This document shows, piece after piece, positions 22,968 through 35,407 of a stretch of DNA of 64,000 nt. Source of the DNA: Mactra quadrangularis (lineage: Eukaryota > Mollusca > Bivalvia > Venerida > Mactridae); the NCBI GenBank assembly GCA_025267735.1, contig CM046297.1, positions 37,536,011 through 37,600,010 on the forward strand. Reading direction: 5' to 3'. Under the pieces are notes generated by a model, which worked only from the letters and a program-made list of their open reading frames with translations, was not told the origin of the DNA and ran no database searches. Position numbers and translations under genes: made by a program. Within the stretch, counting starts at the first letter, position 1; the number at the start of each line of letters is the position of its first letter.

Positions 22968-24001
22968 GAAGTTCTTTAGTTTAAATTGAGAAACTTATTG
23001 TTACAACATAAATGTGTTTTGCTTGCCATAAATTAAAAACAAACAATTTAAAATTCAGTCATCAATTCATTAACAAAACAAACCTGTTTCAAACAAGTTT
23101 ACTTCATACAGAGATTAGTCAAAGAAAGGCTGTATGAAATATTTTATGACCAAACTCCTCTACGATAAATAGGTCCAGAAATGAACCAAAAACTCAAAGT
23201 CGTGTAGTCCGACACTACTGATTGGGTTAACTGAGAGGATGCCCTTAAATTCAATGACAGGAATAGTCCGACAATATCAACCTGAGCTTGAACTACCTTA
23301 ATATAATAATTACATACATCACTTACATTAATTTCCGTATGTGTGTATACGATTATGCACATGTTTATAAATAACAAACCTATGTGGCTGTAAATCATTT
23401 TTTTGAACAGGCATGTTATTGTACTTTTAATATTAGCCTCATTTGTTTTTGGGGAAACACGTTAGTCTGTAATATTGCGGCACAAGTTTCAAAGTATTCT
23501 TCATTTGATCAGTATGAGTATTTTGACAAAAGCATCTGATGATGTGCAATGTATTAACAAAGACAAAAATAGACATTATATACTGAGTTTTATATATTGA
23601 TGCATAAAGGTTAAGCTCAGTTTAATATTGTCAGACAATAAATATTTTAGACATAAGACTAATAATTTTTTTCTTTAGACAAGTAGTATATCTTATATCT
23701 AATAGTATTGTGATAAAAGTTTGACCCTGACCTGATCTTTATGCAAGAAAATTCATTACATTTAATACGAATGTAGTTTAAATGCTCAATTACACCATGG
23801 GCGCGAGGATTATGTGTTGAAATGTAACAAATATACATACTTCTTTAATTTTACAATCGTTGCCGAAGTGTAAAACAGGCGTGGTACTGATTTTTGTCGG
23901 ATTATGCGTAGATAATTATTAGATGCAAATGTGAAAGGTCAGGTCGGGGTCAAACTTTACGAACGAACGATACACAAAATATAAGGATTTCCACAACCCT
24001 G
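22968..24001. mobile_element. hAT-like element (AGGGTTGTGGAA ends)
   Basis: TAGGGTTGTGGAAGTTCTT (22968) is answered by AAGGATTTCCACAACCCTG (ending 24001). The candidate 8-bp duplication TTATATAA/TTATAACA matches at 6 of 8. A 243-bp MITE lies inside at 23716-23958. No transposase is visible. Confidence 0.55.
23716..23958 (+). mobile_element. 243-bp twin MITE, copy 1
   Basis: The ends AAAGTTTGACCCTGACCTGA and GTCAGGTCGGGGTCAAACTTT (split here as one inverted end) are inverted over about 25 bp. The whole interior matches 27988-28230 in the opposite orientation at the same length. It is non-coding. Confidence 0.8.
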
Positions 24002-24009
24002 TTATAACA

Positions 24010-24869
24010 TTTCAATGGATTAGTTCAACACTAGTCTTACTTCATGTAAATAAAGAAAAAAGAAGACTTGTTTTGATCATCAATTGTAATGTTCTAACTT
24101 CTTACTAAATCTACTACAAATAAAAGCTTAATCAACCTTATCTAAAAACACATTTCTGAGTTTAAAGTATGGAGTCTTATAATCTCAGTGCTGACTTCAT
24201 TGTCTGATACAATACAAAGTTTTCAAATCTTATGTAATGACAAATTTTAATATTTTTAAGTAAACATTTAATTTTGGTAAATTTTGAATAAAGATATTTT
24301 TGAAAGGTATTTATGTTCTGGTAACAAATACGAACAAAAACACATTGCTAACTCTGAATTTATATGAAAACTATTTGATTATTTTCTAAACACAAACATC
24401 TGTCTTGTAAATATTGCCTTAGAAATAATTTATAAAACTCCATAAATAAGTTGCAAGCAACAAAATTATTACATTAATAAGTAAGAAGTTAAAAATCTTA
24501 AATAGACAATCAATTATAACAATATGAATTAAATCAGCCAAAAGCACTTTAATTTCCTAAAACAGGCATTCAGAACTACCTTGGCAATCTTCTATGCAGA
24601 TAGACCCCAGATATCATAAGGTGAGAAAGTAAATCTAACATAGATTACGTAGAAAACATGAATTTGGTTTCTGTGGTAATATAGTCTGTACTACATAGAA
24701 ATATGACGATATTGTGCTGATGAAACATTTTTATAAAGCCTGTAAAAGTGCTGTACATGAAAATGAGAGGTGGCCGTGTTTCTATCCATGACCTTCTGCT
24801 ATGATTAAGATATCTGAATATTGTTTTGTAGCCGATTAGCAGAAAAGCAGGCGAACTGTAAACTGACTT
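24010..24869. other. AT-rich stretch, no gene seen
   Basis: Nothing is recognisable before the 77-bp array. An 81-codon minus-strand frame (24645-24890) has no recognisable domain and runs into the array. Confidence 0.5.
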
Positions 24870-25793
24870 TACACATCCATGTATAAACAATACTAGAACT
24901 ACTTGTCAGGGAATTACTTGCCAGGACTTATAACTTGTTGTATTCCTACACATCCATGTATAAACAATACTAGAACTACTTGCCAGGGAGTTATTTGCCA
25001 GGACTTATAACTTGTTGTATTCCTACACATCCATGTATAAACACTACTAGAACTACTTGTCAGGGAATTATTTGCCAGGACTTATAACTTGTTGTATTCC
25101 TACACATCCATGTATAAACAATACTAGAACTACTTGTCAGGGAGTTATTTGCCAGGACTTATAACATGTTGTATTCCTACACATCCATGTATAAACAATA
25201 CTAGAACTACTTGCCTTGGAGTTGTTTGCCAGGACTTATAACTTGTTGTATTCCTACACATCCATGTATAAACAATACTAGAACTACTTGCCTTGGAGTT
25301 GTTTGCCAGGACTTATAACTTGTTGTATTCCTACACATCCATGTATAAACAATACTAGAACTACTTGCCTTGGAGTTGTTTGCCAGGACTTATAACTTGT
25401 TGTATTCCTACACATCCATGTATAAACAATACTAGAACTACTTGCCAAGGAGTTATTTGCCAGGACTTATAACATGTTGTATTCCTACACATCCATGTAT
25501 AAACAATACTAGAACTACTTGCCAAGGAGTTATTTGCCAGGACTTATAACATGTTGTATTCCTACACATCCATGTATAAACAATACTAGAACTACTTGCC
25601 AAGGAGTTATTTGCCAGGACTTATAACTTGTTGTATTCCTACACATCCATGTATAAACAATACTAGAACTACTTGCCAAGGAGTTATTTGCCAGGACTTA
25701 TAACATGTTGTATTCCTACACATCCATGTATAAACAATACTAGAACTACTTGTCAGGGAGTTATTTGTCAGGACTAATAACATGTTGTAATCC
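24870..25793. repeat. Tandem array, 12 x 77 bp
   Basis: Twelve head-to-tail units of exactly 77 bp start at 24870 and every 77 bp to 25717 (first bases TACACATCCATGTATAAACA). Variants cluster: units 1-4 mostly carry TTGTCAGGGA, units 5-7 TTGCCTTGGAGTTG, units 8-11 TTGCCAAGGAGTTA, and unit 12 returns to the first type with extra changes. This blocking indicates local duplication of unit groups. There is no open frame across the array. Confidence 0.97.
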
Positions 25794-26286
25794 TACCATT
25801 TCTGATATCTGAGGTTTATCTCTGTAAAAGATCCCCGGGGTTGTTCTGAATGTAAGACAGGTTGACCTTAAGATGACTAACCCTTAATTAACTTATGTGT
25901 TTAAGTTAACCAATCTGAAGTTTGCTTTCACATCTTTAAAACTGATGAAAATGGCTGATATTATACATGTAATTTGTAAAAAAGTTAGGATTCCAAATAT
26001 TTGAAAGCTAACTAAATGATTTGTATATTGTCAACACTAATTGAAAGAATAAAAAGGGAGTTGCTTTAAAAATAAAATTAAAAAAGCCAGATCTACCAGT
26101 GCTGGGGAAGATTAAAAACTTCAGTTAAGTTAGATAAACTTAAAAATCTAAAACATAACCACAATGAGATAAGTTGTACGTAACTATTATATATTTTCCT
26201 TTGTCAGATATTAAAACATTTTCCCTGAGATACCCAGCGCTAGACTCATACTCTCTTTGAACAACTACAAACTTTTCTTTCATACA
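25794..26286. other. AT-rich stretch, no gene seen
   Basis: No gene or repeat boundary is recognised. Confidence 0.5.
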
Positions 26287-26649
26287 CAGTACCCACTAAA
26301 AGTTTGGAGACATTTTCACTTCGTAAGCCTACTACACAGGTTTGATCAAAATTTATTTACCATTTATTTTAAAATGCATTTTTGTGTTGCTAATTTATTA
26401 TCAATGTTACTTTTTGTAGTTTAGACTATTAATGTTATATAATAGAATTACATGTAAATTGAAATTGATTTTTAAGGCTTTGGGATATCAGATGCTGAAT
26501 CTTATAATTCTTATGCATTCACAAAGTTAATTTTTATTCTATCATCAAACATATCTAATATATAGAAAATAATGGTCCTACCAAAACAATCATTGAAATA
26601 TAAGAATTTTATTAAATTTCCATTGTCTCCAAACTTTTGGTTGGCACTG
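26287..26649. mobile_element. Tc1-like MITE (CAGTGCCAACCAAAAGTTTG ends)
   Basis: The left end CAGTACCCACTAAAAGTTTG (26287) and the complement of the right end (CAGTGCCAACCAAAAGTTTG, ending 26649) match closely, both followed by GAGACA. The right flank is TA. The end sequence is that of Tc1-like transposons. A solo end is at 49420-49448. Confidence 0.75.
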
Positions 26650-27447
26650 TATATACATGGTTTAAAGTAGAATCACCTCACTTAAAATACAACTAAATGA
26701 TAAAATATAAAAATTATGTAATAATTTGTGGGAAAGTTCCAAAATAGAAAAATAATGAATCATAGTATAATACTGAACAAAAATGTTGCAACATAAAAAT
26801 CTTGATAACAAACAAAATTACTAAAAAACACAGTGCTAGAAAAGTCATTACAATTTCGAAGTCCAACACAATAAACATAAAATCAAAGACAGCCAGCATG
26901 GTCCCTTTTCAAATACATTATAAATATACATATAAGATATATAACTTTTATAATAAGATTTTTTTTCTATAAATGATCCATTTTTTACAGTAAATAAGTC
27001 AAATTGGCTTATTAAAATATGTATGAATAGTTAAGACTTCACTCTTTTAAATGATAAAAATATCTTGCAACAGTCAAAATAATGAGAAAAAGACAAATGT
27101 CAACCCTGCAATTTAAGTTGGTTTCTTTGGTCAAACAAAAAGTTAATATATCTAATATGTGTATATACATGTATATATATATATCGTGTCTTAAGACAGG
27201 AATAGTGCCAGCTGCCTTTACTTAAAACCATAGTTTTAGAAACTAGAAAATAAACTCAAAAGTCAAAATACAATTTAGATCTTGGTTGATATTGGACAAT
27301 ACAAGTTCATAAGTTAAGTTTAGCATGTTTACTATGACCTTAGAAATAAATAACAATTACAAATCAATAAGAGTTGAAAAATGTATTCTAATTCATCTGC
27401 CTCAGATCAAGCTATAATATTGATATTGACATGAATACAAATGTACA
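26650..27447. other. AT-rich stretch, no gene seen
   Basis: There is no gene. Part of it (about 27270-27425) resembles 27775-27965 (GATATTGGACAATACA, later TCATCTG-CTCAG), suggesting a diverged duplication on either side of the foldback at 27456. Confidence 0.4.
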
Positions 27448-27455
27448 TATAATTA

Positions 27456-27753
27456 TGGCAGTGGCTAGAGTTAGGGAAGTGTAGTAACGCAAGTTTGTGT
27501 CAATTTTTAAACATAAAAAAACTTGTTAATATTCATAATTACTGAGTAGGATAAGTCATGACAGTAAATATTTGTTTATTTTGAGTAATAATGAACATAA
27601 ACAAGTTTTTTTATGTTTAAAATGTGAAACATACGCATGTTATTAGACTTTCGTAACACTAGCCTACCCTAACAAGGGTTGCCTACAGTTACGGAATTTC
27701 CGTAACCCTAGACTCTTATTCACAGTTACGGTTCCGTCACTCTAGCCACTGCC
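27456..27753. mobile_element. hAT-like foldback element with perfect target duplication
   Basis: The inverted ends GGCAGTGGCTAGAGT (27457) and ACTCTAGCCACTGCC (ending 27753) are flanked by TATAATTA at 27448-27455 and 27754-27761, an 8/8 duplication. The arms continue inward through a long AACATAAA-AACTTG/CAAGTT-TTTATGTT pair, so the 298-bp element is nearly one hairpin. Confidence 0.8.
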
Positions 27754-27987
27754 TATAATTATTGGACAATTTGATATTGGACAATACAGTTAGGATATAT
27801 AGATTATGAACAGCATGTTAGACAAACAGAACAGTTTTAATATTATTGACATTTCGATGGTTAGGCCTTTAAACCAAATAAAAACATACAATTTAGACAT
27901 CAATAAGCTGTTGAGTTTAAAATGTATTCATCTGTCTCAGGTCATTATGAACAAGTTATAATACATTTGTACATGTATATAGTGTGT

Positions 27988-28230
27988 AAAGTTTGATCCC
28001 AATCTGACCTTTCACATATGCATCTAATAATTATCTACACATATCCTGACGAAAATCAGTACCACGCATATTCTATACTTCTGCAGGAATTGTAAAATTA
28101 TTGAAGTATGTTTATGCGATAAATTTTAACACATAATACCCATGGCCATGATGTAATTGAGTATTCATACTACATTCGTATTCAATGTTATGAATATTCT
28201 TGCATAAAGGTCAAGTCGGGGTCAAACTTT
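27988..28230 (-). mobile_element. 243-bp twin MITE, copy 2
   Basis: It has the same length and ends as 23716-23958 but is inverted. The shared interior includes GATAATTATTAGATGCA and TACGAATGTAGT-type blocks. Confidence 0.8.
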
Positions 28231-28944
28231 AGGCACAATACATATTATTTACACTAAAACACTGAAAGACACTTTAAATTCCTTCACTAAGTTAATAAAT
28301 CTAACTCAAATTCTTTGTCTTTCCCTACCACAAGTAGATTTGAAGTCAATCAATATAAATAGTTAATTCTAGATTCTTGCTTTCAGAAAAAACACTCCTA
28401 TGAAATTTCAGCCAATCAGAGATCTCGTTTTATTAGGTATTAGGTTCAGTTTTTAAAATGGTAATGTGTATGATAAAAATAGCCATATTTGTCACTTTCA
28501 AATATGTGACGAAAGGCTTTGATTGGTCAACAGAAAATCATTTAAAAGTAGATCTAAACTTGTTTTTTTTTTCAGATCTAGACATGGTAGAGAAGATCAA
28601 ATATTCTAGTTAGATTGTAAGTCAAGTAGATTTCATGTTTCATCAGTACTAAAGTCATGAGTTTATTCACAATATTGTAGTTGTTGTTGCTAGAGTGAAA
28701 GTCAAGTAGATTCTTTCTTTATAATCCACCAGTAATAATGTCTCAAGTTTATTAAAAATATTATGTATTATATTCTAAAAACTTCATTCACAATGTTGTT
28801 GTCACAAGTTGACTAAACAGTCATTGGTTCTCCAATTATCATCTATCATAAGTTTAATTTAGTCACAATTTCTTGAACCTGAAAAAATATATTATAACAT
28901 CAGATCAGCTATATATGTAAGAGATATACAGTGTTCTTCAAAAG
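28231..28944. other. AT-rich stretch, no gene seen
   Basis: No coding feature was found. GTCAAGTAGATT recurs near 28621 and 28701, which may be a small duplication. Confidence 0.4.
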
Positions 28945-29121
28945 TTCTTGGATGAATGAAATTTTGAGAAAAAAATGATCATGTATACCAGATTTCTAAA
29001 AATAGTAACAAGTTTCTAAAAATAGTAACATATTTCTAAAAAATAGTAACAAGTTTCTAGAAATAGTAACAAGTTACTTGGATGAATGAAATTTTGAGAA
29101 AAAACTGATCATGTGTACCAC
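28945..29121. repeat. 45-bp direct repeats around a ~20-bp tandem
   Basis: CTTGGATGAATGAAATTTTG and its following ~25 bp occur at about 28948 and 29078. Between them lie four copies of a ~20-bp unit, TTTCTAAAAATAGTAACAAG. Confidence 0.75.
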
Positions 29122-29699
29122 AAAAAGTTTTACTATAATTATATCTTACTCATGTACACATGGTTTAAGTCATAATACAATGCACTGATTAACTAATGAA
29201 TGCTGATCTTAAAATGTACTTAGATGACTATTTGTTTTCTACGTGTAAATGTTGATTAGTTTATTTCAAAAATATTGTCTCTTCCATGAAAGATAAAATA
29301 TCTCAGTGCCAGAGAAAACATTCAAAACATTCAATTAGAGGTTGGTCCTTCAAATTATAATTTTGTACTAATAACAGTGTCTATTCAAAACTTGAAATCA
29401 AGCTGTAAACTAGGTCATGCACAAAATAATTTGAGCAGAGGATACTGAACTAACAGTTGCAACTCTAAGGCTAATATAGGTATTTTTGGACAAAGAAATA
29501 TCAGTTATTTTTCCAACTGATTGAATTTCTGCTGTAACTTGGCTGCTGCAATAATTTGACTAAAACAAATGTTTTGTTTACAAACTGAAGATCACATGAC
29601 TATATACTCTGAACCAGCTAGGTTTTAATCTTTGACCAACAGTCAGTGCTAGGTAAAAATCATTTTATAAACTAGCAATCTTCATAATGAATCTGGTAG

Positions 29700-30250
29700 G
29701 ATTAACTATATTTCAATGTATGGTCCAATTATTTGTTCGGCCAAAATTAGATCGGTCGGCAAAACGTCATAGGTTCAAATCTCAGTTCAGATCACAGATT
29801 TTTTATCAAGTTACATGTATATATGGTGTTTTAGATTATGATGATAAAATCTTACTTACATGTAAAGTTTATAATGTGTTACAGAACCATTGCAGAGAAT
29901 CAATTAACCAATATCATAATCTAATACCTAAAATATATAAAAAAAATGTTTAGTATCCCAAGGAGGGTACAGGTTTCAAACCACATCAAATTCTGTTAAG
30001 GCAGCGGTAAATGTAGTGGAGATATAATGTGACACTCGTACTCCCTTGCCATGGTAATGTACCTTAATGACACAAAAGGTCATAGGTTCAAATCTCAGAT
30101 CAGATCACATATTTTTATCAGGTTACATTAATATATAGTTTTTTTGATTCAGATGATGGAAGTTTACTTACGTTCAAAGTCCATAATGTGTTACTGTATG
30201 GCTGAGTATCAATGTACCAATATTATACTTTAATACCTAGAATATATACA
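29700..30250 (+). mobile_element. Two tandem tRNA-like SINE copies
   Basis: Two diverged direct copies (about 29755-29945 and 30070-30250) both carry GGTTCAAATCTCAG, a pol III B box. They share downstream blocks such as ATAATGTGTTAC and TAATACCTA-AATATATA. An 88-codon frame covers the first copy but is repeat-derived. Confidence 0.6.
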
Positions 30251-30698
30251 TGTATAAATATAACATAGTGTTACAACATTTGTAAATATAACAAACGTAA
30301 AATTTGGGTAGGACTAAACAGAGAATATGACTCCTATATATGAGATAAAGTGCAAATAAGACTAAGTTTTCAAATAACTTGAAATATGCTAGTCATGTTG
30401 ACCAAAGATCTTGTTTTTATTTTGAATTAATTTATAGTAATAGTTCAACTTTTCAGCGATTTTATCCAAGATAATAAGGTATTTTCGAGTCATATTCGCT
30501 TTCCACCTATGTAATCTAGACTTTTATGTTGTACTTAAACTTTAAAAATTTAGACTTGAAATGACATACAGTCTCGATTTGATGTTAGACAAATTTTGAC
30601 TCAATACAATTAAATATTTGAGCAAATTGACATTTTTTTAGAAAATTTAATTTGAACATACACTTTCAAATTTTTTAAATTAATAGAATAATAGTGTA
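30251..30698. other. AT-rich stretch, no gene seen
   Basis: Nothing is recognised between the SINE copies and the 45-bp array. Confidence 0.5.
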
Positions 30699-33430
30699 AT
30701 TAAATACTAAGCTGTAATAAGACAAAACAAGAGACATTAGTGAACTTAAATACTAAGCTGTAATAAGAGAATACAAGAGTCATTAGTGAACTTAAATACT
30801 AAGCTGTAATAAAAGAAAACAGAAACATTAGTGTACTTAAATACTAAGCTGTAATAATAGAAAACAAGAGACATTATTGAACTTAAATTCTAAGCTGTAA
30901 TAAGATGAAACAGAAACATTAGTGAACTTAAATACTAAGCTGTAATAAAAGAAAACAGAAACATTAGTGAACTTAAATACAAAGCTGTAATAAGACGAAA
31001 CAGAAACATTAGTGAACTTAAATACTAGGCTCTAATTAGACACAACAGAGACATTAGTGTACTTAAATACTAAGCTGTAATAAGACACAACAGAGACATT
31101 AGTGAACTTAAATACTAAGCTGTAATAAGACGAAACAGAAACATTAGTGAACTTAAATACTAAGCTCTAATTAGACACAACAGAGACATTAGTGTACTTA
31201 AATACTAAGCTGTAATAAGAAAAAGAAAGACATTAGTGTACTAAAATACTAAGCTGTAATAAGAGAAAACAGAAACATTAGTAAACTTAATATACTAAGC
31301 TGGAATAAGACAAAACAGAGACATAAGTGTACATAAATACTAAGCTGTAATAAGCAAAAATAAGTGACATAAGTGAACTTAAATACTAAGCTGTAATAAA
31401 AGAAAACAAGAGACATAAGTGTGCTTAAATACTAAGTTGTAATAAGAGAAAACAGAAACATTAGTAAACTTAATATACTAAGCTGGAATAAGACAAAACA
31501 GAGACATAAGTGTACATAAATACTAAGCTGTAATAAGCAAAAATAAGTGACATAAGTGAACTTAAATACTAAGCTGTAATAAAAGAAAACAAGAGACATA
31601 AGTGTGCTTAAATACTAAGTTGTAATAAGAGAAAACAGAAACATTAGTGAACTTAAATACTAAGCTGTAATAAGAGAAAACAGAAACATTAGTGAACTTA
31701 AATACTAAGCTGTAATTAGACAAAACAGGGACATTAGTGAACTTAAATACTAAGCTGTAATAAGACAAAACAAGAGACATTAGTGTACTTAAATACTAAG
31801 CTGTAATAATAGAAAACAAGAGACATTAGTGTACTTAAATACTAAGCTGTAATAAGACAAAACAGAAACATTAGTGAACTTAAATACTAAGCTGTAATAA
31901 GAGAAAACAGAAACATTAGTGAACCTAAATACTAAGCTGTAATAAGACAAAACAGAAACATTAGTGAACTTAAATACTAAGCTGTAATAAGAGAAATCAG
32001 AAACATTAGTGAACTTAAATACTAAGCTGTAATAAGAGAAATCAGAAACATTAGTGAACTTAAATACTAAGCTGTAATAAGAGAAAACAGAAACATTAGT
32101 GTACTTAAATACTAAGCTGTAAAAGAGGAAAACAAGAGACATTAGTGAACTTAAATACTAAGCTGTAATAAGACAAAACAAAGTCATTAGTGTACTTAAA
32201 TACTAAGCTGTAATAAGAGAAAACAGAAACATTAGTGAACTTAAATACTAAGCTGTAATAAGAGAAAACAGAAACATTAGTGAACTTAAATACTAAGCTG
32301 TAAAAGAGGAAAACAAGAGACATTAGTGAACTTAAATACTAAGCTGTAATAAGAGAAAACAGAGTCATTAGTGTACTTAAATACTAAGCTGTAATAAGAG
32401 AAAACAAGAGACATTAGTGTACTTAAATACTAAGCTGTAATAAGAGAAAACAGAAACATTAGTGAACTTAAATACTAAGCTGTAATAAGAGAAAACAAGA
32501 GTTATTAGTGTACTTAAATACTAAGCTGTAATAATAGAAAACAAGAGTCATTAGTGTACTTAAATACTAAGCTGTAATAAGACAGAACAGAAACATAAGT
32601 GAACTTTAATACTAAGCTGTAATAAGAGAAAACAGAGTCATTAGTGAACTTAAATACTAAGCTGTAATAAGAGAAAACAAGAGACATTAGTGTTCTTAAA
32701 TACTAAGCTGTAATAAGAGAAAACAAGAGACATTAGTGAACTAAAATACTAAGCTGTAATTAGACAAAACAGGGACATTAGTGAACTTAAATACTAAGCT
32801 GTAATACAAGAAAACAAGATACATTAGTGTACTTAAATACTATGCTGTAATAAGAGAAAACAAGAGACATTAGTGTACTTAAATACTAAGCTGTAATAAG
32901 AGAAAACAAGAGACATAAGAGTACTTAAATACTAAGCTGTAATAAGAGAAAACAAAAGACATTAGTGAACTTAAATACTAAGCTGTAATTAGACAAAACA
33001 GAAACATTAGTGTACTTAAATACTAAGCTGTATTTCGACAAAACAGTGACATTAGTGAACTTAAATACTAAGCTGTAATAAGACAAAACAAGAGACATTA
33101 GTGTACTTAAATACTAAGCTGTAATAAGAGAAAACAAAAGACATTAGTGAACTTAAATACTAAGCTAGAATTAGACAAAACAGAGACATTAGTGTACTTA
33201 AATACTAAGCTGTAATAAGAGAAAATAATTGACATTAATGTACTTAAATACTAAGCTGTAATAAGAGAAAATAATTGACATTAATGTACTTAAATACTAA
33301 GCTGTAATAAGAAAACACAGAGACATTAGTGAACTTAAATACTAAGCTGTAATAAGAAAAAACAAAAGACATTAGTGTACTTAAATACTAAGCTGTAATC
33401 AGACAAAACAGAGACATTAGTGACTTAAAT
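30699..33430. repeat. Tandem array of about 60 x 45/46-bp units
   Basis: Units read CTTAAATACTAAGCTGTAAT then AAGAGAAAACAGAAACATTAG-type sequence. Most are 45 bp; the AAGAGACATT variant adds one base. Since 45 is divisible by three, runs of the 45-bp type leave minus-strand frames with a 15-residue period (FTNVSVFSYYSLVFK), and the 46-bp type breaks them. A four-unit block of 183 bp is exactly duplicated (31261-31443 and 31444-31626). Protein coding is unlikely. Confidence 0.95.
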
Positions 33431-33660
33431 TCATTGTACATAGCTTTAATTAAAAAACTAAAAACATGAGAGTACTTTTAATTCAGCACTTAACAGTTTT
33501 TAGAGAAAACATGTAATATGTGTTCTGAATACTTAATTAAGTTTATACAACGATTCTTAACTGTTAAAACATGGTTAAAGACAAATCGGTAAATTTTATT
33601 TTTATACATATCAAAAAGTTTAAAGGAGCAGCTGTAACAAGCATCACACATCAGAAGAAT

Positions 33661-34209
33661 AATGAGAGCTGTCAGAGGAGACAGTATGCTCGACTAAGTA
33701 AGTATTTGACACAGGAGATGTGGTTTATGATAAGGAACAAACATATTTTAAAATTTGAAAATACAATGGTAAAACTTAACAAATTTAAAGTGAAAAAAAA
33801 ATAAAGAAAATTCATGGGATTTCATGGGAGTCAATTTTGAAAAAAATGTTTTTGGAGTTATGAACCTTGTCGCATGAGATGTAATCGATAATAAGAAACA
33901 TACATTTAAAGTTTGAAGTGAATACCAAAAGAAATAAAACAGTTGCAGTAAAAACAATCATTTTTCAAAGAAATTTCTAATTTCAAGGGGAGATAATTCT
34001 GAAAAAAATGTTTTTGGAGTTATCAACCTTGTCACATGAGATGTAGTTGACAATAAGAAACATACATTTGAAGTTGATACATTAAGAAATAAAAAAGTTA
34101 TGGAAAAAAATATTTTACTGCACAAAAACTTTAATCAGAAATGTGGACGCGGACACCGACGCTAGGGTGAGTAGGAGAGCTCTCAATTTACTTCGTAAAG
34201 TCAAGCTAA
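33661..34209 (+). mobile_element. Modular bivalve-type repeat element, copy 1
   Basis: The 5' module (about 33663-33700) has GAGCTGTCAGAGGAGACAG, a small hairpin, then GCTCGACTAAGTA. The 3' module (34145-34209) has GGACGCGGACACCGACGC, GAGAGCTCTC and a GTAAAGTCAAGCTAA end. The core holds two ~162-bp units starting GAAAAAAATGTTTTTGGAG (33839, 34001). The ends are shared with 53568-54906, but the core differs. The class is uncertain; Helentron-derived or pearl-like elements with internal tandem repeats are one possibility. Confidence 0.6.
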
Positions 34210-34414
34210 TAAAAAATGTAAAAATAGACGTAACTATTTTAATACCCGAATCAGTTTCACAATTATCAAGGATCTAACAACAATTGAATAATAATTGATA
34301 ATTGTGAAAGTGGTTGGTAATTAAAAATGTTAAGTCTATTTAGATGATGTTTTTTATTTTTTTTTAAATATGAAAATATTAAGAACCAGACTAGCTGTTT
34401 GTTTGTTTTGTTTG

Positions 34415-34470
34415 TTTTGGTTTTACGGCACACCAACACAGAAAGGTCATATCGCACCAAAGGTAATTAA
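34415..34470 (+). mobile_element. SINE fragment (GGTTTTACGGCACACC type)
   Basis: GGTTTTACGGCACACCAACA followed by CAGAAAGGTCATATCGC also occurs at about 55387-55420. I recognise this as a dispersed mollusc-type segment, but the full element boundaries are not visible. Confidence 0.5.
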
Positions 34471-34694
34471 TGATGCTATACCAATCTTGCACTTTTGCGA
34501 GAACAGATATATGAAGGTAATCTGTCTTAGGTATAAATACAACAGAAGGCACATGAATTGCTCTTAAAATGACAATGCAGTTTGATAAAATCTTTTGGCT
34601 GTTAAAATATCAAGTGCAACAAATATTAAGATATGATTTACCTCTGATTTTAGCTTTCATCATGTTGCCAATAACAAAAGTTAGCTGAAATAGA

Positions 34695-34770
34695 GTCAGA
34701 TTTCACTGTAGGTGTCAGATTTCACTGTAGGTGTCACATTTCACTGTAGGTGTCAGATTTCACTGTAGGT
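34695..34770. repeat. 19-bp tandem repeat, four copies
   Basis: GTCAGATTTCACTGTAGGT is repeated four times with one base change (CACATT in the third copy). Confidence 0.95.
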
Positions 34771-34974
34771 AACTTTGTCTCCTGTTTTACATCATTCATT
34801 ATGTAATGAACTATGGCCACATCTGAAACAATACACAAGAAGGCGGTGATGGATTTTCTTTAAGATTTAGATTTAAGACAACCCAGAACTCTCCATGAGA
34901 CTTAAAATAAAAAGTACCCTAACCCTGGATGCATTCACTAGCGTGACATATCTTCAAGCAAGAACTTGACCAAG

Positions 34975-35090
34975 ATAAGTCAATCTACTCACCATTCAGT
35001 TAAGGTTAAATCTCTAGATTTAGCTGTTAACCAGTTACAAGGCACATCTTTCCGTCAGTGACTGACAGCTACCCAGACATGATTTAGAGT
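34975..35090 (-). mobile_element. SINE-like repeat (GTTAACAGCTAAATC type), copy 1
   Basis: On the minus strand, CTGTCAGTCACTGACGG is followed by TTGTAACTGGTTAACAGCTA, AATCTAGAGATTTAACC and GGTGAGTAGATTGAC. The same order is seen at 50125-50290 (plus), and part of it at 49632-49715 (minus). Confidence 0.55.
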
Positions 35091-35399
35091 CAGTGTTAGG
35101 AGAGAGAATGGCCGTAGAAAATAGTTTATGTCAGACCAAATTTCAAGAAAGATTACCCCACTGGGAATTAAACCCATGACCCCTGTGAATATAGTATTAG
35201 GTTAAAACTATCACTTTTTACAATCAAGTTTGTTAAAAAACAAGTCAAATATTTTACCTTAGTAGCTCAGTAGACAAGACAAAATCACAAGGTTCAATGA
35301 TATACAAAGACAAAAACTTGTAGAATGTTACTATGTAGTTAGAGTTCACTTTATCAACAGACATTTTGATATTCAATACCAAACCTACAAACAATATAA
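35091..35399. other. No gene; possible tRNA-like B-box fragment
   Basis: Minus-strand ATGGGTTTAATTCCCAGTGG near 35160-35180 resembles a B box, without an A box at the right distance. Confidence 0.35.
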
Positions 35400-35407
35400 A
35401 CAGATAC

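Noticed and set aside
24870..25793. CRISPR-like array
   Set aside because: The units are contiguous without unique spacers, and the genome is eukaryotic.
31562..32323. Minus-strand frames with a 15-residue repeat (FTNVSVFSYYSLVFK)
   Set aside because: They exist because the tandem unit is 45 bp. The frame is broken wherever a 46-bp unit occurs, and the unit consensus shows no codon bias or flanking gene structure.
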